A DNA stretch of 21,630 nt from Syntrophaceae bacterium (GTDB lineage: Bacteria; Desulfobacterota; Desulfomonilia; Desulfomonilales; Desulfomonilaceae), in assembly GCA_014874425.1 (NCBI GenBank), contig JACWAG010000462.1:1-21630 (forward strand), written 5' to 3'. Below are positions 14,086-21,630 of the stretch, in pieces. A program made the translations under genes and the position numbers. The notes below the pieces were generated by a model, which worked only from the letters and a program-made list of their open reading frames with translations, was not told where the DNA came from and did not search any database. Positions within the stretch are counted from its first letter, which is position 1, and each line of letters opens with the position of its first letter.

Positions 14086-16881
14086 ATGAGCCACAAATAT
14101 GTTTATTCATTCAAAGAAGGGGATGGAAAAAACAAGAAGTTGTTGGGAGGTAAGGGCGCTGGTCTTTGCGAAATGACCCAAATAGGTTTGAACGTTCCAC
14201 CCGGATTTGTGATTACCACAGAGGCGTGTTTGGCATACCTCGATTCGGGGCAGTCCGAACTTCCTTCAGGATTGATGGATGTGGTCAGAAATCACATGAG
14301 TGACCTGGAAGCCGCCACTGGAAAAAAGTTTGGTGACGCCGGCAATCCTCTCCTTGTTTCAGTCCGTTCCGGTTCAGCTTTGTCCATGCCCGGAATGATG
14401 GATACGATACTCAATCTTGGCCTAAATTCGTCAACTTTACATGGCCTAATCGCCCAAACCAACAATGAACGGTTCGCTTATGACGCGTATAGACGGTTTA
14501 TCCAATTGTACGGAAAGATTGCTATGGGCATTACCGATCAGTATTTCGATGAAATCCTGGACGCTGTGAAGGTAAGGACCGGAGCGATTTCTGATTTAGA
14601 TTTAACAACTGAAGACCTGAAAGAAGTCAGCGAGTTGTTCCTTAATGTAGTTGAAGAACAGACGTTCAGGCCTTTCCCTGAAGATGTCTATGATCAGTTG
14701 AATATTGCTATTAAAGCGGTTTTCAATTCTTGGATGGGAAAACGTGCTGTCGATTATCGTCGGGAGTTCAATATTACGGCAGACAAGGCAAATGGGACCG
14801 CGGTCAGTATTGTAACCATGGTCTTTGGAAATATGGGCAACGACAGCGGAACGGGCGTCGGTTTCACTAGAGACCCTGCAACCGGAGAAAATGTAATGTT
14901 CGGTGAGTATCTGGTCAACGCCCAGGGGGAAGATGTTGTGGCCGGAATCAGGACTCCTAAACCGATTCAGGCGATGGGCGACGAAATGCCCAATCTTTAC
15001 AGACAACTGGAAAGTCTCAGGGATAAGCTGGAAAAGCATTACAGGGAAGTTCAGGATTTCGAATTCACGATAGAGCGCGGGATTCTCTACTGTTTGCAAA
15101 CTCGCAATGGAAAGATGAACGCTACCGCAATGGTCAGGACGTCAGTAGAGATGGTGGCCGAAGGCCTTCTCACCAAGGAAGAGGCCTTGCTTAGGATAAA
15201 TCCCGAACATTTGGAACAACTTCTTTATCCTGGGCTTGATCCGAATTACGAAGCGGTCCCACTGGCGACAGGTTTACCAGCCTCTCCCGGCGCCGCTTCC
15301 GGTAAGTGCATATTTGACGCTGACAGTGCGGAAGCCCTCGGGAAAAATGGTGAAAAGGTAATTCTGGTGCGAGAAGAAACTAAGCCCGAGGACATACACG
15401 GGTTCTTCGCGTCCCAGGGAATCCTGACAAGTCGAGGAGGAAAAACTTCTCACGCTGCGGTCGTGGCCCGTGGCATGGGTAAGCCTTGTGTAGCTGGAGC
15501 GGAGGGTATTACCGTCCAGACCGAGCACAGACTCGCGATAGTTGGTGACAAAGTAATTCATGAAGGGGACGTCATCACAATCGACGGGGCTACGGGCAAT
15601 GTTTATCTAGGGGAAATCCCGACGATTGAACCCGAGTTCAGTGAGCATTTGAACACAGTGCTTGGATGGGCTGATCAAATAGCGAGATTAGGCGTAATGG
15701 CCAACGCTGACACACCGGAAGACGCAGCCAAAGCTAGAGAGTACGGAGCTGTGGGTATCGGCCTGTGTCGAACTGAAAGAATGTTTAACGCTGCTGATCG
15801 ATTACCTAAAGTCGTTGACATGATCCTTGCCGATACTCCCGAGGATCGGGAAATCGCTCTTGGAAGGCTCCTCCCCATACAAAAATCGGATTTTGTAGCG
15901 ATATTCAAGGCAATGTCCCCCTATCCAGTAACAGTCCGTTTACTTGACCCCCCGATACATGAATTCTTACCTAATGAGAATGAGCTTGTCAGGCAACTTG
16001 ACGAATTAAGAGGTCTGAGATCTACTATTCGCTCCGCTGAACAGTTCCTTGAAGCCGTCAAGTTGGTTGATTCAGAAGCGCATGCCAGTTATGTGGACGG
16101 CTTGTCAAAATTACCGATAAACCTTTCTTCCCTAGATCCGCAAATGGTGGACGCCGCTATAAGCAAAAGGGGACTGATGCTTCAACGGGTAAGAACATTG
16201 CGGGAAGTAAATCCAATGTTGGGACATAGGGGAGTTCGCCTTGGCATAACATTCCCGGAAATTTACAAGATGCAGATTCAAGCCATTCTGGAGGCGACGG
16301 CGGAGTGTGTTAAAGAGGGAGTGGAAATTGCCCCGGAAATAATGATTCCACAAGTCTGCTCAAACAAAGAACTCCAGTGGGTCAAGAATTACGTGGATGA
16401 GATTCGGAGTTCGGTAGAAGATTCGTACGGCGTAAAACTTAAATTTAAATTCGGAACAATGATAGAAGTGGTTAGAGCCTGTATAACCGCCGACAAGTTA
16501 GCTGAACTAGCGGAGTTTTTCTCCTTTGGAACCAACGACCTGACTCAGGCGACTTTTTCTTATAGCCGCGAAGACGCGGAAAATAAATTCCTGCCGTTTT
16601 ACCAGGAAACAGGAATCCTTCCGGACAATCCCTTTGAATCCCTCGATGTGGACGGGGTAGGTGTGATGATGGATATGGCTGTTAAGAAAGGAAGGATGGC
16701 TAGACCTGGGTTGAAAATAGGGATCTGCGGTGAGCACGGTGGCCATCCGGAGTCGATAAGGTTCTGTCACAAAGTCGGGCTCAACTATGTTTCATGTTCT
16801 GGGCCGAGAGTTCCAATTGCACGACTGGCAGCGGCTCACGCAGCGCTACTGGAAGAAAAAACCCATAAATTTGACGTGTAG
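14086..16881 (+). CDS. ppdK: Pyruvate, phosphate dikinase
   Basis: A 931-residue PPDK that interconverts pyruvate + ATP + Pi and PEP + AMP + PPi, in an anaerobe serving gluconeogenesis from pyruvate or PPi-linked glycolysis. The N-terminal nucleotide-binding domain begins LLGGKGAGLCEM; the swivelling domain has the phospho-histidine His456 in GGKTSHAAVVARG (His455 in Clostridium symbiosum); the PEP/pyruvate barrel carries Arg618, Arg715 (GHRG), FSFGTNDLTQ and the acid/base Cys881 in GICGEHGG. It is about 55 residues longer than the 874-residue C. symbiosum enzyme, because 41 extra residues lie between Arg618 and Arg715. GGAGAG sits five to ten bases before the ATG. A strong terminator follows. 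No regulatory kinase/phosphatase gene is nearby. Confidence 0.97.
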   Translation: MSHKYVYSFKEGDGKNKKLLGGKGAGLCEMTQIGLNVPPGFVITTEACLAYLDSGQSELPSGLMDVVRNHMSDLEAATGKKFGDAGNPLLVSVRSGSALSMPGMMDTILNLGLNSSTLHGLIAQTNNERFAYDAYRRFIQLYGKIAMGITDQYFDEILDAVKVRTGAISDLDLTTEDLKEVSELFLNVVEEQTFRPFPEDVYDQLNIAIKAVFNSWMGKRAVDYRREFNITADKANGTAVSIVTMVFGNMGNDSGTGVGFTRDPATGENVMFGEYLVNAQGEDVVAGIRTPKPIQAMGDEMPNLYRQLESLRDKLEKHYREVQDFEFTIERGILYCLQTRNGKMNATAMVRTSVEMVAEGLLTKEEALLRINPEHLEQLLYPGLDPNYEAVPLATGLPASPGAASGKCIFDADSAEALGKNGEKVILVREETKPEDIHGFFASQGILTSRGGKTSHAAVVARGMGKPCVAGAEGITVQTEHRLAIVGDKVIHEGDVITIDGATGNVYLGEIPTIEPEFSEHLNTVLGWADQIARLGVMANADTPEDAAKAREYGAVGIGLCRTERMFNAADRLPKVVDMILADTPEDREIALGRLLPIQKSDFVAIFKAMSPYPVTVRLLDPPIHEFLPNENELVRQLDELRGLRSTIRSAEQFLEAVKLVDSEAHASYVDGLSKLPINLSSLDPQMVDAAISKRGLMLQRVRTLREVNPMLGHRGVRLGITFPEIYKMQIQAILEATAECVKEGVEIAPEIMIPQVCSNKELQWVKNYVDEIRSSVEDSYGVKLKFKFGTMIEVVRACITADKLAELAEFFSFGTNDLTQATFSYSREDAENKFLPFYQETGILPDNPFESLDVDGVGVMMDMAVKKGRMARPGLKIGICGEHGGHPESIRFCHKVGLNYVSCSGPRVPIARLAAAHAALLEEKTHKFDV

Positions 16882-16895
16882 AAATTAATATCGCC

Positions 16896-16927
16896 AAAAG
16901 GCGGCCATCTTATAGACCGCCTTTTTT
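16896..16927 (+). terminator. Intrinsic terminator of ppdK
   Basis: AAAAGGCGG (16896-16904), a 12-base loop and CCGCCTTTT (16917-16925), ending in a T-run from 16922. It starts 15 bases after the ppdK stop. Confidence 0.9.
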
Positions 16928-17007
16928 ATTTCTTAACGGCATTCTCCAACGAGTGAACAACAGCCATCGCAATCTTGAAATATCACTTCACCCCAGGCGC
17001 TGAAACA

Positions 17008-17037
17008 TTGACAGCCGACATTATAAAATGTTAACAT
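17008..17037 (+). promoter_or_regulatory. Candidate promoter with overlapping palindrome
   Basis: TTGACA at 17008-17013, an 18-bp spacer and TAACAT at 17032-17037. The perfect 10-bp palindrome ATGTTAACAT (17028-17037) covers the -10 box and could be an operator. It would drive the small cysteine-rich protein gene. Confidence 0.45.
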
Positions 17038-17093
17038 ATTACATGAATAGATTGAGTAATAACTTAGATCTTATTAGTAATTGAGGCTAACAT

Positions 17094-17462
17094 ATGTCAC
17101 ATTGCATGAAGCTGATCGTATTTTTAGCGCTGGCATTTTCGTTAGGGATTGCCTCGTTGGCGCTTAGCGCAGATTGCAGTCCTGCGCGCCGATGCGTGCC
17201 GGACTGCCCTGTTCCGCCAGAGTCTATCGGTTGCATGAGTCTCCCCTTTGATATTCCTATTTGGCCCACAATGATAAAGACCGAGTTTCATATCTTGCCG
17301 TGGGTCAGTTTGAGCAAATTTTCGGTCTGCCTGCCGGGAAGGTGTCAGGCCTTAGAATTCAGGTTCCCATGTCTTTCATTAAAGCCGGTCCCAGTCTGGT
17401 TTCCCTGGTTAAAACCTTTGGACGCTGAATGTAAGAACTCGGAAGCCTACCCTGTTCCGTGA
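17094..17462 (+). CDS. Small exported cysteine-rich protein, unknown
   Basis: A 122-residue protein with a typical signal peptide (MKLIVFLALAFSLGIASLALSA from Met5), cut likely after LSA near residue 26. The mature part of about 97 residues holds eight cysteines, four of them within the first 22 mature residues (DCSPARRC, PDC, GC), and many prolines and tryptophans (IPIWP, ILPW, PVWFPWLKP). An even number of cysteines in an exported protein suggests disulfides; metal or haem binding is less likely because no CxxCH or CxxC occurs. GAGG lies seven bases before the ATG at 17094; Met5 is an alternative. It is a single gene between the ppdK terminator and the GTPase gene. I do not recognise a family, and short length leaves some doubt that it is expressed. 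Confidence 0.5.
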   Translation: MSHCMKLIVFLALAFSLGIASLALSADCSPARRCVPDCPVPPESIGCMSLPFDIPIWPTMIKTEFHILPWVSLSKFSVCLPGRCQALEFRFPCLSLKPVPVWFPWLKPLDAECKNSEAYPVP

Positions 17463-17473
17463 TCTGTGTTGTG

Positions 17474-17508
17474 TTCAGAAATCTGATTTCAGAATTTATA
17501 AGTCTGAA
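17474..17508. repeat. Two adjacent TTCAGA/TCTGA inverted repeats
   Basis: TTCAGA (17474-17479) faces TCTGA (17482-17486) across two bases, and TTCAGA (17488-17493) faces TCTGAA (17503-17508) across nine. They sit in the 122-bp gap between the cysteine-rich gene and the GTPase gene, about 80 bp before the latter, and could be operator half-sites; a weak TTGAGA with TAATAC lies just downstream at 17527-17553. Confidence 0.3.
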
Positions 17509-17584
17509 CTATTTGGATTTATTGCTTTGAGAAGTTTTTCAAGAATGTAATACTAAAACTCTTCTTTTTTGCTAGTGTGTAGAT

Positions 17585-19315
17585 TTGGCGGATTTTAACG
17601 AACTAGCGCTGCACATTAATACAATATCCCATTTCTTAGACGAATACGGCTCCGGTTTCTTTAGCAAGGACCGGCTGAGCTTTTTTCAGAAAATGGCTCG
17701 GAAACTGTCTGAAAAGGCCCGCAGTGACTGCGATGCCTTTTATGTAGGATTAATAGGTGGGTCAGGGGTGGGCAAATCTACCTTGATCAACGCGATTGCG
17801 GGAAAAGACATTTCCAGGCCGTCTGATCGCCGTCCTTTCACCGATAAGATCGTAGCTTACCGACATAAGGAGCAAGTTCGCGGATTAGTAAAGTTATCAG
17901 GTTTATTCCGGGACCCGGACACAGTTCACGAAAATGAAGAACTCAAGCCTGTTGTAATTTTTGATCTGCCAGACATAGACAGTGTGGAAACATCCAATCG
18001 AAATACAGTCACACAAATTCTTCCACACCTTGACGCTGTAATATGGGTTGCAAGCCCCGAGAAATATGCGGATTCGGCATTCTACAGCTTCGTTAGTATG
18101 TCTTTAATCCACCAAAAGAACTTCATCTTTTTATTGAACAAGATGGATCAACTCTTTGACAAAGAGGGGGCTGATCCATATTTGAAGATTAAAGATATTG
18201 CAGGCGCCTTTGCGTTTCATCTCAAGCAAGAAGCCCAATTGATAAATCCTACGTTGTTTTGTATTTCATCAACGTGGGAATTTGAACAAAACCACCTAGA
18301 CGATTTTGTAGCGCACGAATTTAAGGGATTCAGAGAGTCTCTGGCCAGTAAAATAGATGCGAAACAAATTCGGTTGGCCAAGCGGAATAACTTGATTAAG
18401 GAGACAAACAATCTGTTGAGCCTGCTGGAGCATGACATTGACCCCCAGAACAAAACCAGGGCGCTTGAATCAATACAGGTTGAAGGAGAAGCCAGCTTCG
18501 ATTTTAAATTTTGTGAATCCGACTTTGAGACGTTAAAGGAATCTTTGGCCCAGCGGTCTATAGAAATTTTAGCCACGAGAGACAGATCGGTTCGACCGGT
18601 AGTATTCGTCAACACAAGGTTGTTCTTGAGACGTAAAAAGGTTGGCGCCACTCAGCTATGTGATTTAAAAACAATCATAAAGACCCAAACCGCCGAGATT
18701 GCCCAACAGAGGTTTCTCAAGCTCGAGAGGGTTCAAAGTGAAATTGAGGCGGCGATCTTATTCTCGACTGGGGTCAAGTATACTGGACACGGTACTGTAA
18801 AAGTTGAGTCAATATATAACGATTGTTCTAACCGTGCTTTTGAAATCGTAAAAGGGCGACTGGAGAAATGGATTGCCTCCAGAGACGGGATCGCTGCGAA
18901 AGTGGCTAGGGTAACTCAATGTTTGATATTGTTTTTGCCTATAGCGATCATGGTTTTTAAACTCTTGGGTTTACATTCATTCTCCGATATTTTCCAAAAC
19001 ACGAACTGGTTCAGCATTCCTGATCACATACTGGGATTTTTCCTTTCACTTTTTAGTGTGGATGGTTTGGTGGCGATTTTATCGATGTTGATCATACAGT
19101 CTATACTCATAATTTTTTTAGGGTTGAGACGTTTGAAGAAGATAGAGAAGGTGGCCGAGAGAAATTCTAACGAAGTCGTTAAAACCCTGGTGTTTTGTTT
19201 GAATGATTCGATTAAGGCGGGATTCGAACAGAGTCTGTTATTGGTAGACAAATTAAGAAATGGGCTCAGAAAATTTTCGGAAATCGCCATTGCCTTCACA
19301 AAGATTGTTTCGTAA
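17585..19315 (+). CDS. Membrane-anchored dynamin-like GTPase
   Basis: A 576-residue GTPase. The Walker A/G1 motif GGSGVGKST is at 58-66, G3 is DLPD at 127-130 (usual DxxG, here Asp for Gly), and G4 is NKMD at 185-188. After a mostly helical middle of about 220 residues come two hydrophobic segments at about 442-462 and 482-513 and a 60-residue helical tail, so the protein is held in the inner membrane with both ends probably cytoplasmic. This GTPase-helices-two membrane passes-helical tail layout is like bacterial dynamin-like or mitofusin-type proteins. The start is TTG at 17585: an in-frame TAG lies at 17573-17575 and the next Met (residue 37) would leave only 21 residues before the P-loop; no ribosome site is clear. 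It is 37 bp upstream of an FtsX-type permease gene, likely one operon. Membrane remodelling or stress repair is a guess. Confidence 0.7.
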   Translation: MADFNELALHINTISHFLDEYGSGFFSKDRLSFFQKMARKLSEKARSDCDAFYVGLIGGSGVGKSTLINAIAGKDISRPSDRRPFTDKIVAYRHKEQVRGLVKLSGLFRDPDTVHENEELKPVVIFDLPDIDSVETSNRNTVTQILPHLDAVIWVASPEKYADSAFYSFVSMSLIHQKNFIFLLNKMDQLFDKEGADPYLKIKDIAGAFAFHLKQEAQLINPTLFCISSTWEFEQNHLDDFVAHEFKGFRESLASKIDAKQIRLAKRNNLIKETNNLLSLLEHDIDPQNKTRALESIQVEGEASFDFKFCESDFETLKESLAQRSIEILATRDRSVRPVVFVNTRLFLRRKKVGATQLCDLKTIIKTQTAEIAQQRFLKLERVQSEIEAAILFSTGVKYTGHGTVKVESIYNDCSNRAFEIVKGRLEKWIASRDGIAAKVARVTQCLILFLPIAIMVFKLLGLHSFSDIFQNTNWFSIPDHILGFFLSLFSVDGLVAILSMLIIQSILIIFLGLRRLKKIEKVAERNSNEVVKTLVFCLNDSIKAGFEQSLLLVDKLRNGLRKFSEIAIAFTKIVS

Positions 19316-19352
19316 TTGTTTATGCGTGGACTCTGCTTTGGTGTAAAACATC

Positions 19353-20504
19353 TTGCTGAAACTTATCTTCCGTAATGTCTTCAGACACCGTCTCCGTTCA
19401 ATATTGACTTTATCTGGGCTGGCCATTGCAATGCTGGCGTTTGGAATTTTGAGGACCCTCGTGGGCGCCTGGTATATTGGCGTAGAATCTTCATCAGCCA
19501 ACAGGCTGGTCATCAGAAACAAAATATCCCTAGTTTACATGCTACCCCTGGCATACAAAAATAGAATTCTACAGGTGAACGGGATAAGTGGACTGGGATT
19601 TGGGATCTGGTACGGGGGGATATACCAGGACAAGAAAAACTTCTTCCCACAATTCGCTATCAGCGGTCTTGACTACTTGAATCTATATCCTGAATTCCTT
19701 TTGCCCGAAGCCCAAAAGAAAGCCTTCGAAACTGATAGAAACTCGGCGATTGTTGGTAGATCTACGGCAGAAAGATTCGGTTGGAAAATTGGTGACGTTA
19801 TTCCAATCCAGGGGACTATTTATCCTGGGACAATAGAACTTACCTTGAAGGGCATTTATAAGGGGGCGCAGAAAAATACTGACCAGACGGCGCTCTTTTT
19901 CCATTATGATTATCTGAACGAAAGGCTTAAAAAAAGCTTGCCGGACCGGGCGGACAAGGTAGGGTGGTTCCTCGTCAGGATCAAGGACGCTGGAGAGGCT
20001 CCCAGCATATCTGAAGAAATAGACGCTGTTTTCAACAATTCCCTCGCTGAGACCCTCACTGAAACCGAAAAAGCTTTTCAAATGGGTTTTGTGGCGATGA
20101 CTGAAGCTATCCTGACGGTTATTCGAGTAATTTCTCTCGTGGTTATAGGAATAATCCTGATTGTTCTAGCGAACACCATGTCCATGACAGCCCGTGAAAG
20201 GTCTTCAGAGTATGCTGCCCTGAAGACATTGGGGTTTGGCCCACAATTTATTTTTTGTTTGATTTGCGGGGAATCTTTGGCCTTGGCTCTAAGCGGAGGA
20301 TTGATAGGAGCGATCTTGAGTTTCCCGGGTGGGATGTTGTTCCAGGCTGAGCTGAAATCCTTTTTGCCAGTCTTTGATATAACGTGGGGAACAATTTTAT
20401 TAATAATGCTGGTTTCTTTCATCGTAGGGTTTTTAGCGGCTGTGCCACCGGCGATAAGGGCATGCCGGATTTCAATTAGCGAGGGGATGAGACACGTTGG
20501 ATAA
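19353..20504 (+). CDS. FtsX/MacB-family ABC transporter permease
   Basis: A 383-residue permease with the MacB/LolC/FtsX layout: first membrane helix at about 17-39 after a basic start (LKLIFRNVFRHRLRS), a periplasmic domain to about residue 250, then three C-terminal helices near 255-285, 302-330 and 346-366. The cytoplasmic coupling segment TARERSSEYAALKTLGFG is the family signature that contacts the ATPase. Such permeases move lipoproteins, antibiotics or peptides or transmit mechanical signals, but need a cytoplasmic ATPase; none is in the window. The start is TTG at 19353, forced by an in-frame TAA at 19344-19346 and the family N-terminus; no ribosome site is clear. It is second to the GTPase gene on the same strand and convergent with the MFS gene. 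Confidence 0.88.
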   Translation: MLKLIFRNVFRHRLRSILTLSGLAIAMLAFGILRTLVGAWYIGVESSSANRLVIRNKISLVYMLPLAYKNRILQVNGISGLGFGIWYGGIYQDKKNFFPQFAISGLDYLNLYPEFLLPEAQKKAFETDRNSAIVGRSTAERFGWKIGDVIPIQGTIYPGTIELTLKGIYKGAQKNTDQTALFFHYDYLNERLKKSLPDRADKVGWFLVRIKDAGEAPSISEEIDAVFNNSLAETLTETEKAFQMGFVAMTEAILTVIRVISLVVIGIILIVLANTMSMTARERSSEYAALKTLGFGPQFIFCLICGESLALALSGGLIGAILSFPGGMLFQAELKSFLPVFDITWGTILLIMLVSFIVGFLAAVPPAIRACRISISEGMRHVG

Positions 20505-20557
20505 CTGGAAATCCGGGTAAGTTGCCAGATTTAACGCCAATTTCTTCCTGTCGATTG

Positions 20558-21630
20558 TCATGATTCAGTTCCATTAGATGGAATCCACTTCCTGGTGGTT
20601 CTGATGAACGCAAAAGCCGGCAGGGACACAAAAAAGGTCAAAAGGAAATAGTGTGTATATCCGATGCCGGTTGTTGCCCACCCGCTGACGGCCCCTGCGA
20701 TTATTCCAGACATTCTGAATAGAGCGGAAAGCAAGGCATACTGGGTGGCGGAGAATTCTTTCCTGCAGATACTCATCAGAAAGGCCAGGAATGCGGCTGA
20801 ACCCAACCCCGCGCAAAAAGATTCTATAGTAGAAGCCATGTAAATACTAAAGCTTCCAAGATTAGGGTATGCAGAGACTATGACGTAGGAGAGGTTACTC
20901 ATGGATTGTAAGGCGCCAAGCGTCCACAAACCTCTGTAAATCCCGAAACTGGCCATGAATAGCCCACCTGCCAAGCCTCCTGCGATAGAAGCAAGGACCC
21001 CCATCGTGCCCGTAATCAGGCCAATCTCAGTGGTGCTGAGTCCCCTGGCGAGCCAGAAAGGCCTAATCATTGGTCCTATCGCCATGTCACCCAATTTAAA
21101 AAGTAAAATGAACATTGCCACTTGGAAGACTCCGGGTCTTTCCAATAGATCTTTTGCCGGAGCCATCAGAGAAATGAATGAAAATTTGGGGCGGTCTACT
21201 TCTACGTGCGGTAATTTTAAAGATGTGAGCGCACAGACGAGCAGAACCCCTGCGGCTATCGAATAGGTCACGCGCCACCCAAGCCAACCTCCCAGAGCTA
21301 TGAAAACCCCTCCGGCTACGACTAGCGCGCTACGGTAGGCAGCCTGGCGGAACCCATTTGCTATCCCCATTTCTGAAGGTTTAAGAAGTTCGATTGTATA
21401 CGCGTCTATGGCTATGTCCTGAGTTGCGGAAAAAATGGAAAGAGTGGCTATCGCCAGCCACAGCATGAAGTCAGGTTGAGAAGGATCCAGAGGCAAAAGC
21501 GTGAAAATTGCTCCCGCCATTATCAATTGCGCAATACCAATCCAGTGTCTGCGAGTCCCGATAAAATCGACCGCCGGCGCCCAAATAAATTTTAGCGCAT
21601 ATGGTAGGCTTACCAGGCTTAACAATCCCA
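20558..21630 (-). CDS. AmpG-like MFS transporter, N-terminus outside the window
   Basis: The C-terminal 357 or so residues of a major facilitator permease; the frame is open to the right edge and the TTG at 21625 is internal. Diagnostic for the AmpG group are LPYALKFIWAPAVDF in the first visible helix and SATQDIAIDAYTIELL in the loop after helix four, followed by GIANGFRQAAYR. Ten or eleven membrane helices remain, the last ending in a basic tail (FIRTTRKW). AmpG imports anhydromuropeptides in peptidoglycan recycling; relatives carry other substrates, so muropeptide transport is plausible but not proved. It is convergent with the FtsX-like gene (53 bp), with no obvious terminator between them. 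Confidence 0.85.
   Translation of the reverse strand, partial: GLLSLVSLPYALKFIWAPAVDFIGTRRHWIGIAQLIMAGAIFTLLPLDPSQPDFMLWLAIATLSIFSATQDIAIDAYTIELLKPSEMGIANGFRQAAYRSALVVAGGVFIALGGWLGWRVTYSIAAGVLLVCALTSLKLPHVEVDRPKFSFISLMAPAKDLLERPGVFQVAMFILLFKLGDMAIGPMIRPFWLARGLSTTEIGLITGTMGVLASIAGGLAGGLFMASFGIYRGLWTLGALQSMSNLSYVIVSAYPNLGSFSIYMASTIESFCAGLGSAAFLAFLMSICRKEFSATQYALLSALFRMSGIIAGAVSGWATTGIGYTHYFLLTFFVSLPAFAFIRTTRKWIPSNGTES

Noticed and set aside
14602..15099. 165-codon minus-strand ORF inside ppdK
   Set aside because: Antisense shadow of strongly conserved PPDK sequence, with no ribosome site or family features.

Overview
The window reads as a chromosomal segment of an anaerobic Gram-negative bacterium, most likely a deltaproteobacterium in the broad sense (Desulfobacterota; a Desulfomonile/Syntrophobacterales type is my guess). 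Grounds are inference from gene content: exported proteins with signal peptides and a probable outer-membrane barrel, a RACo-like ferredoxin/ASKHA corrinoid-activator protein beside pyruvate phosphate dikinase, and a membrane dynamin-like GTPase. GC is moderate, with AT-rich intergenic DNA. I see no transposase, phage gene, CRISPR array, tRNA or rRNA. Gene order is typical of a loosely packed chromosome with many single-gene units and frequent strand switches.

Left part (1-6420): the 3' end of a DPM1-like glycosyltransferase cut by the window edge; a 474-bp gap ending in a good promoter; an exported beta-barrel-like protein with its own terminator; and on the minus strand a GNAT acetyltransferase fused to a long unknown C-terminal part. 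That gene is preceded by an apparent leader unit: a promoter, a 20-codon ORF with a near-perfect Shine-Dalgarno, and a strong intrinsic terminator about 30 bp before the gene's own ribosome site. Divergent from it is pmbA/tldE. A secreted five-TPR protein follows on the minus strand.

Middle part (6420-11770): a crotonase-fold protein of the ECHDC3 type lacking both catalytic glutamates, convergent with a carboxymuconolactone-decarboxylase-fold protein lacking the CxxC cysteines; trpS and nth (33 bp apart, probably one unit); a DUF2062 membrane protein read from a TTG codon; an exported Pro/Thr-rich protein with a strong promoter and three Trp-Gly motifs; and queE.

Right part (11950-21630): the ferredoxin-ASKHA protein, then ppdK with a leader inverted repeat, a 41-residue insertion and a clear terminator; a small exported eight-cysteine protein; a membrane-anchored GTPase followed 37 bp later by an orphan FtsX/MacB-type permease (both apparently TTG-started); and on the minus strand an AmpG-like MFS transporter cut by the right edge.

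Functionally, trpS, nth, queE, ppdK and pmbA are housekeeping or metabolic genes. The less explained material is the attenuator-like leader of the acetyltransferase, the GTPase/permease pair, and the two small exported proteins with good promoters.
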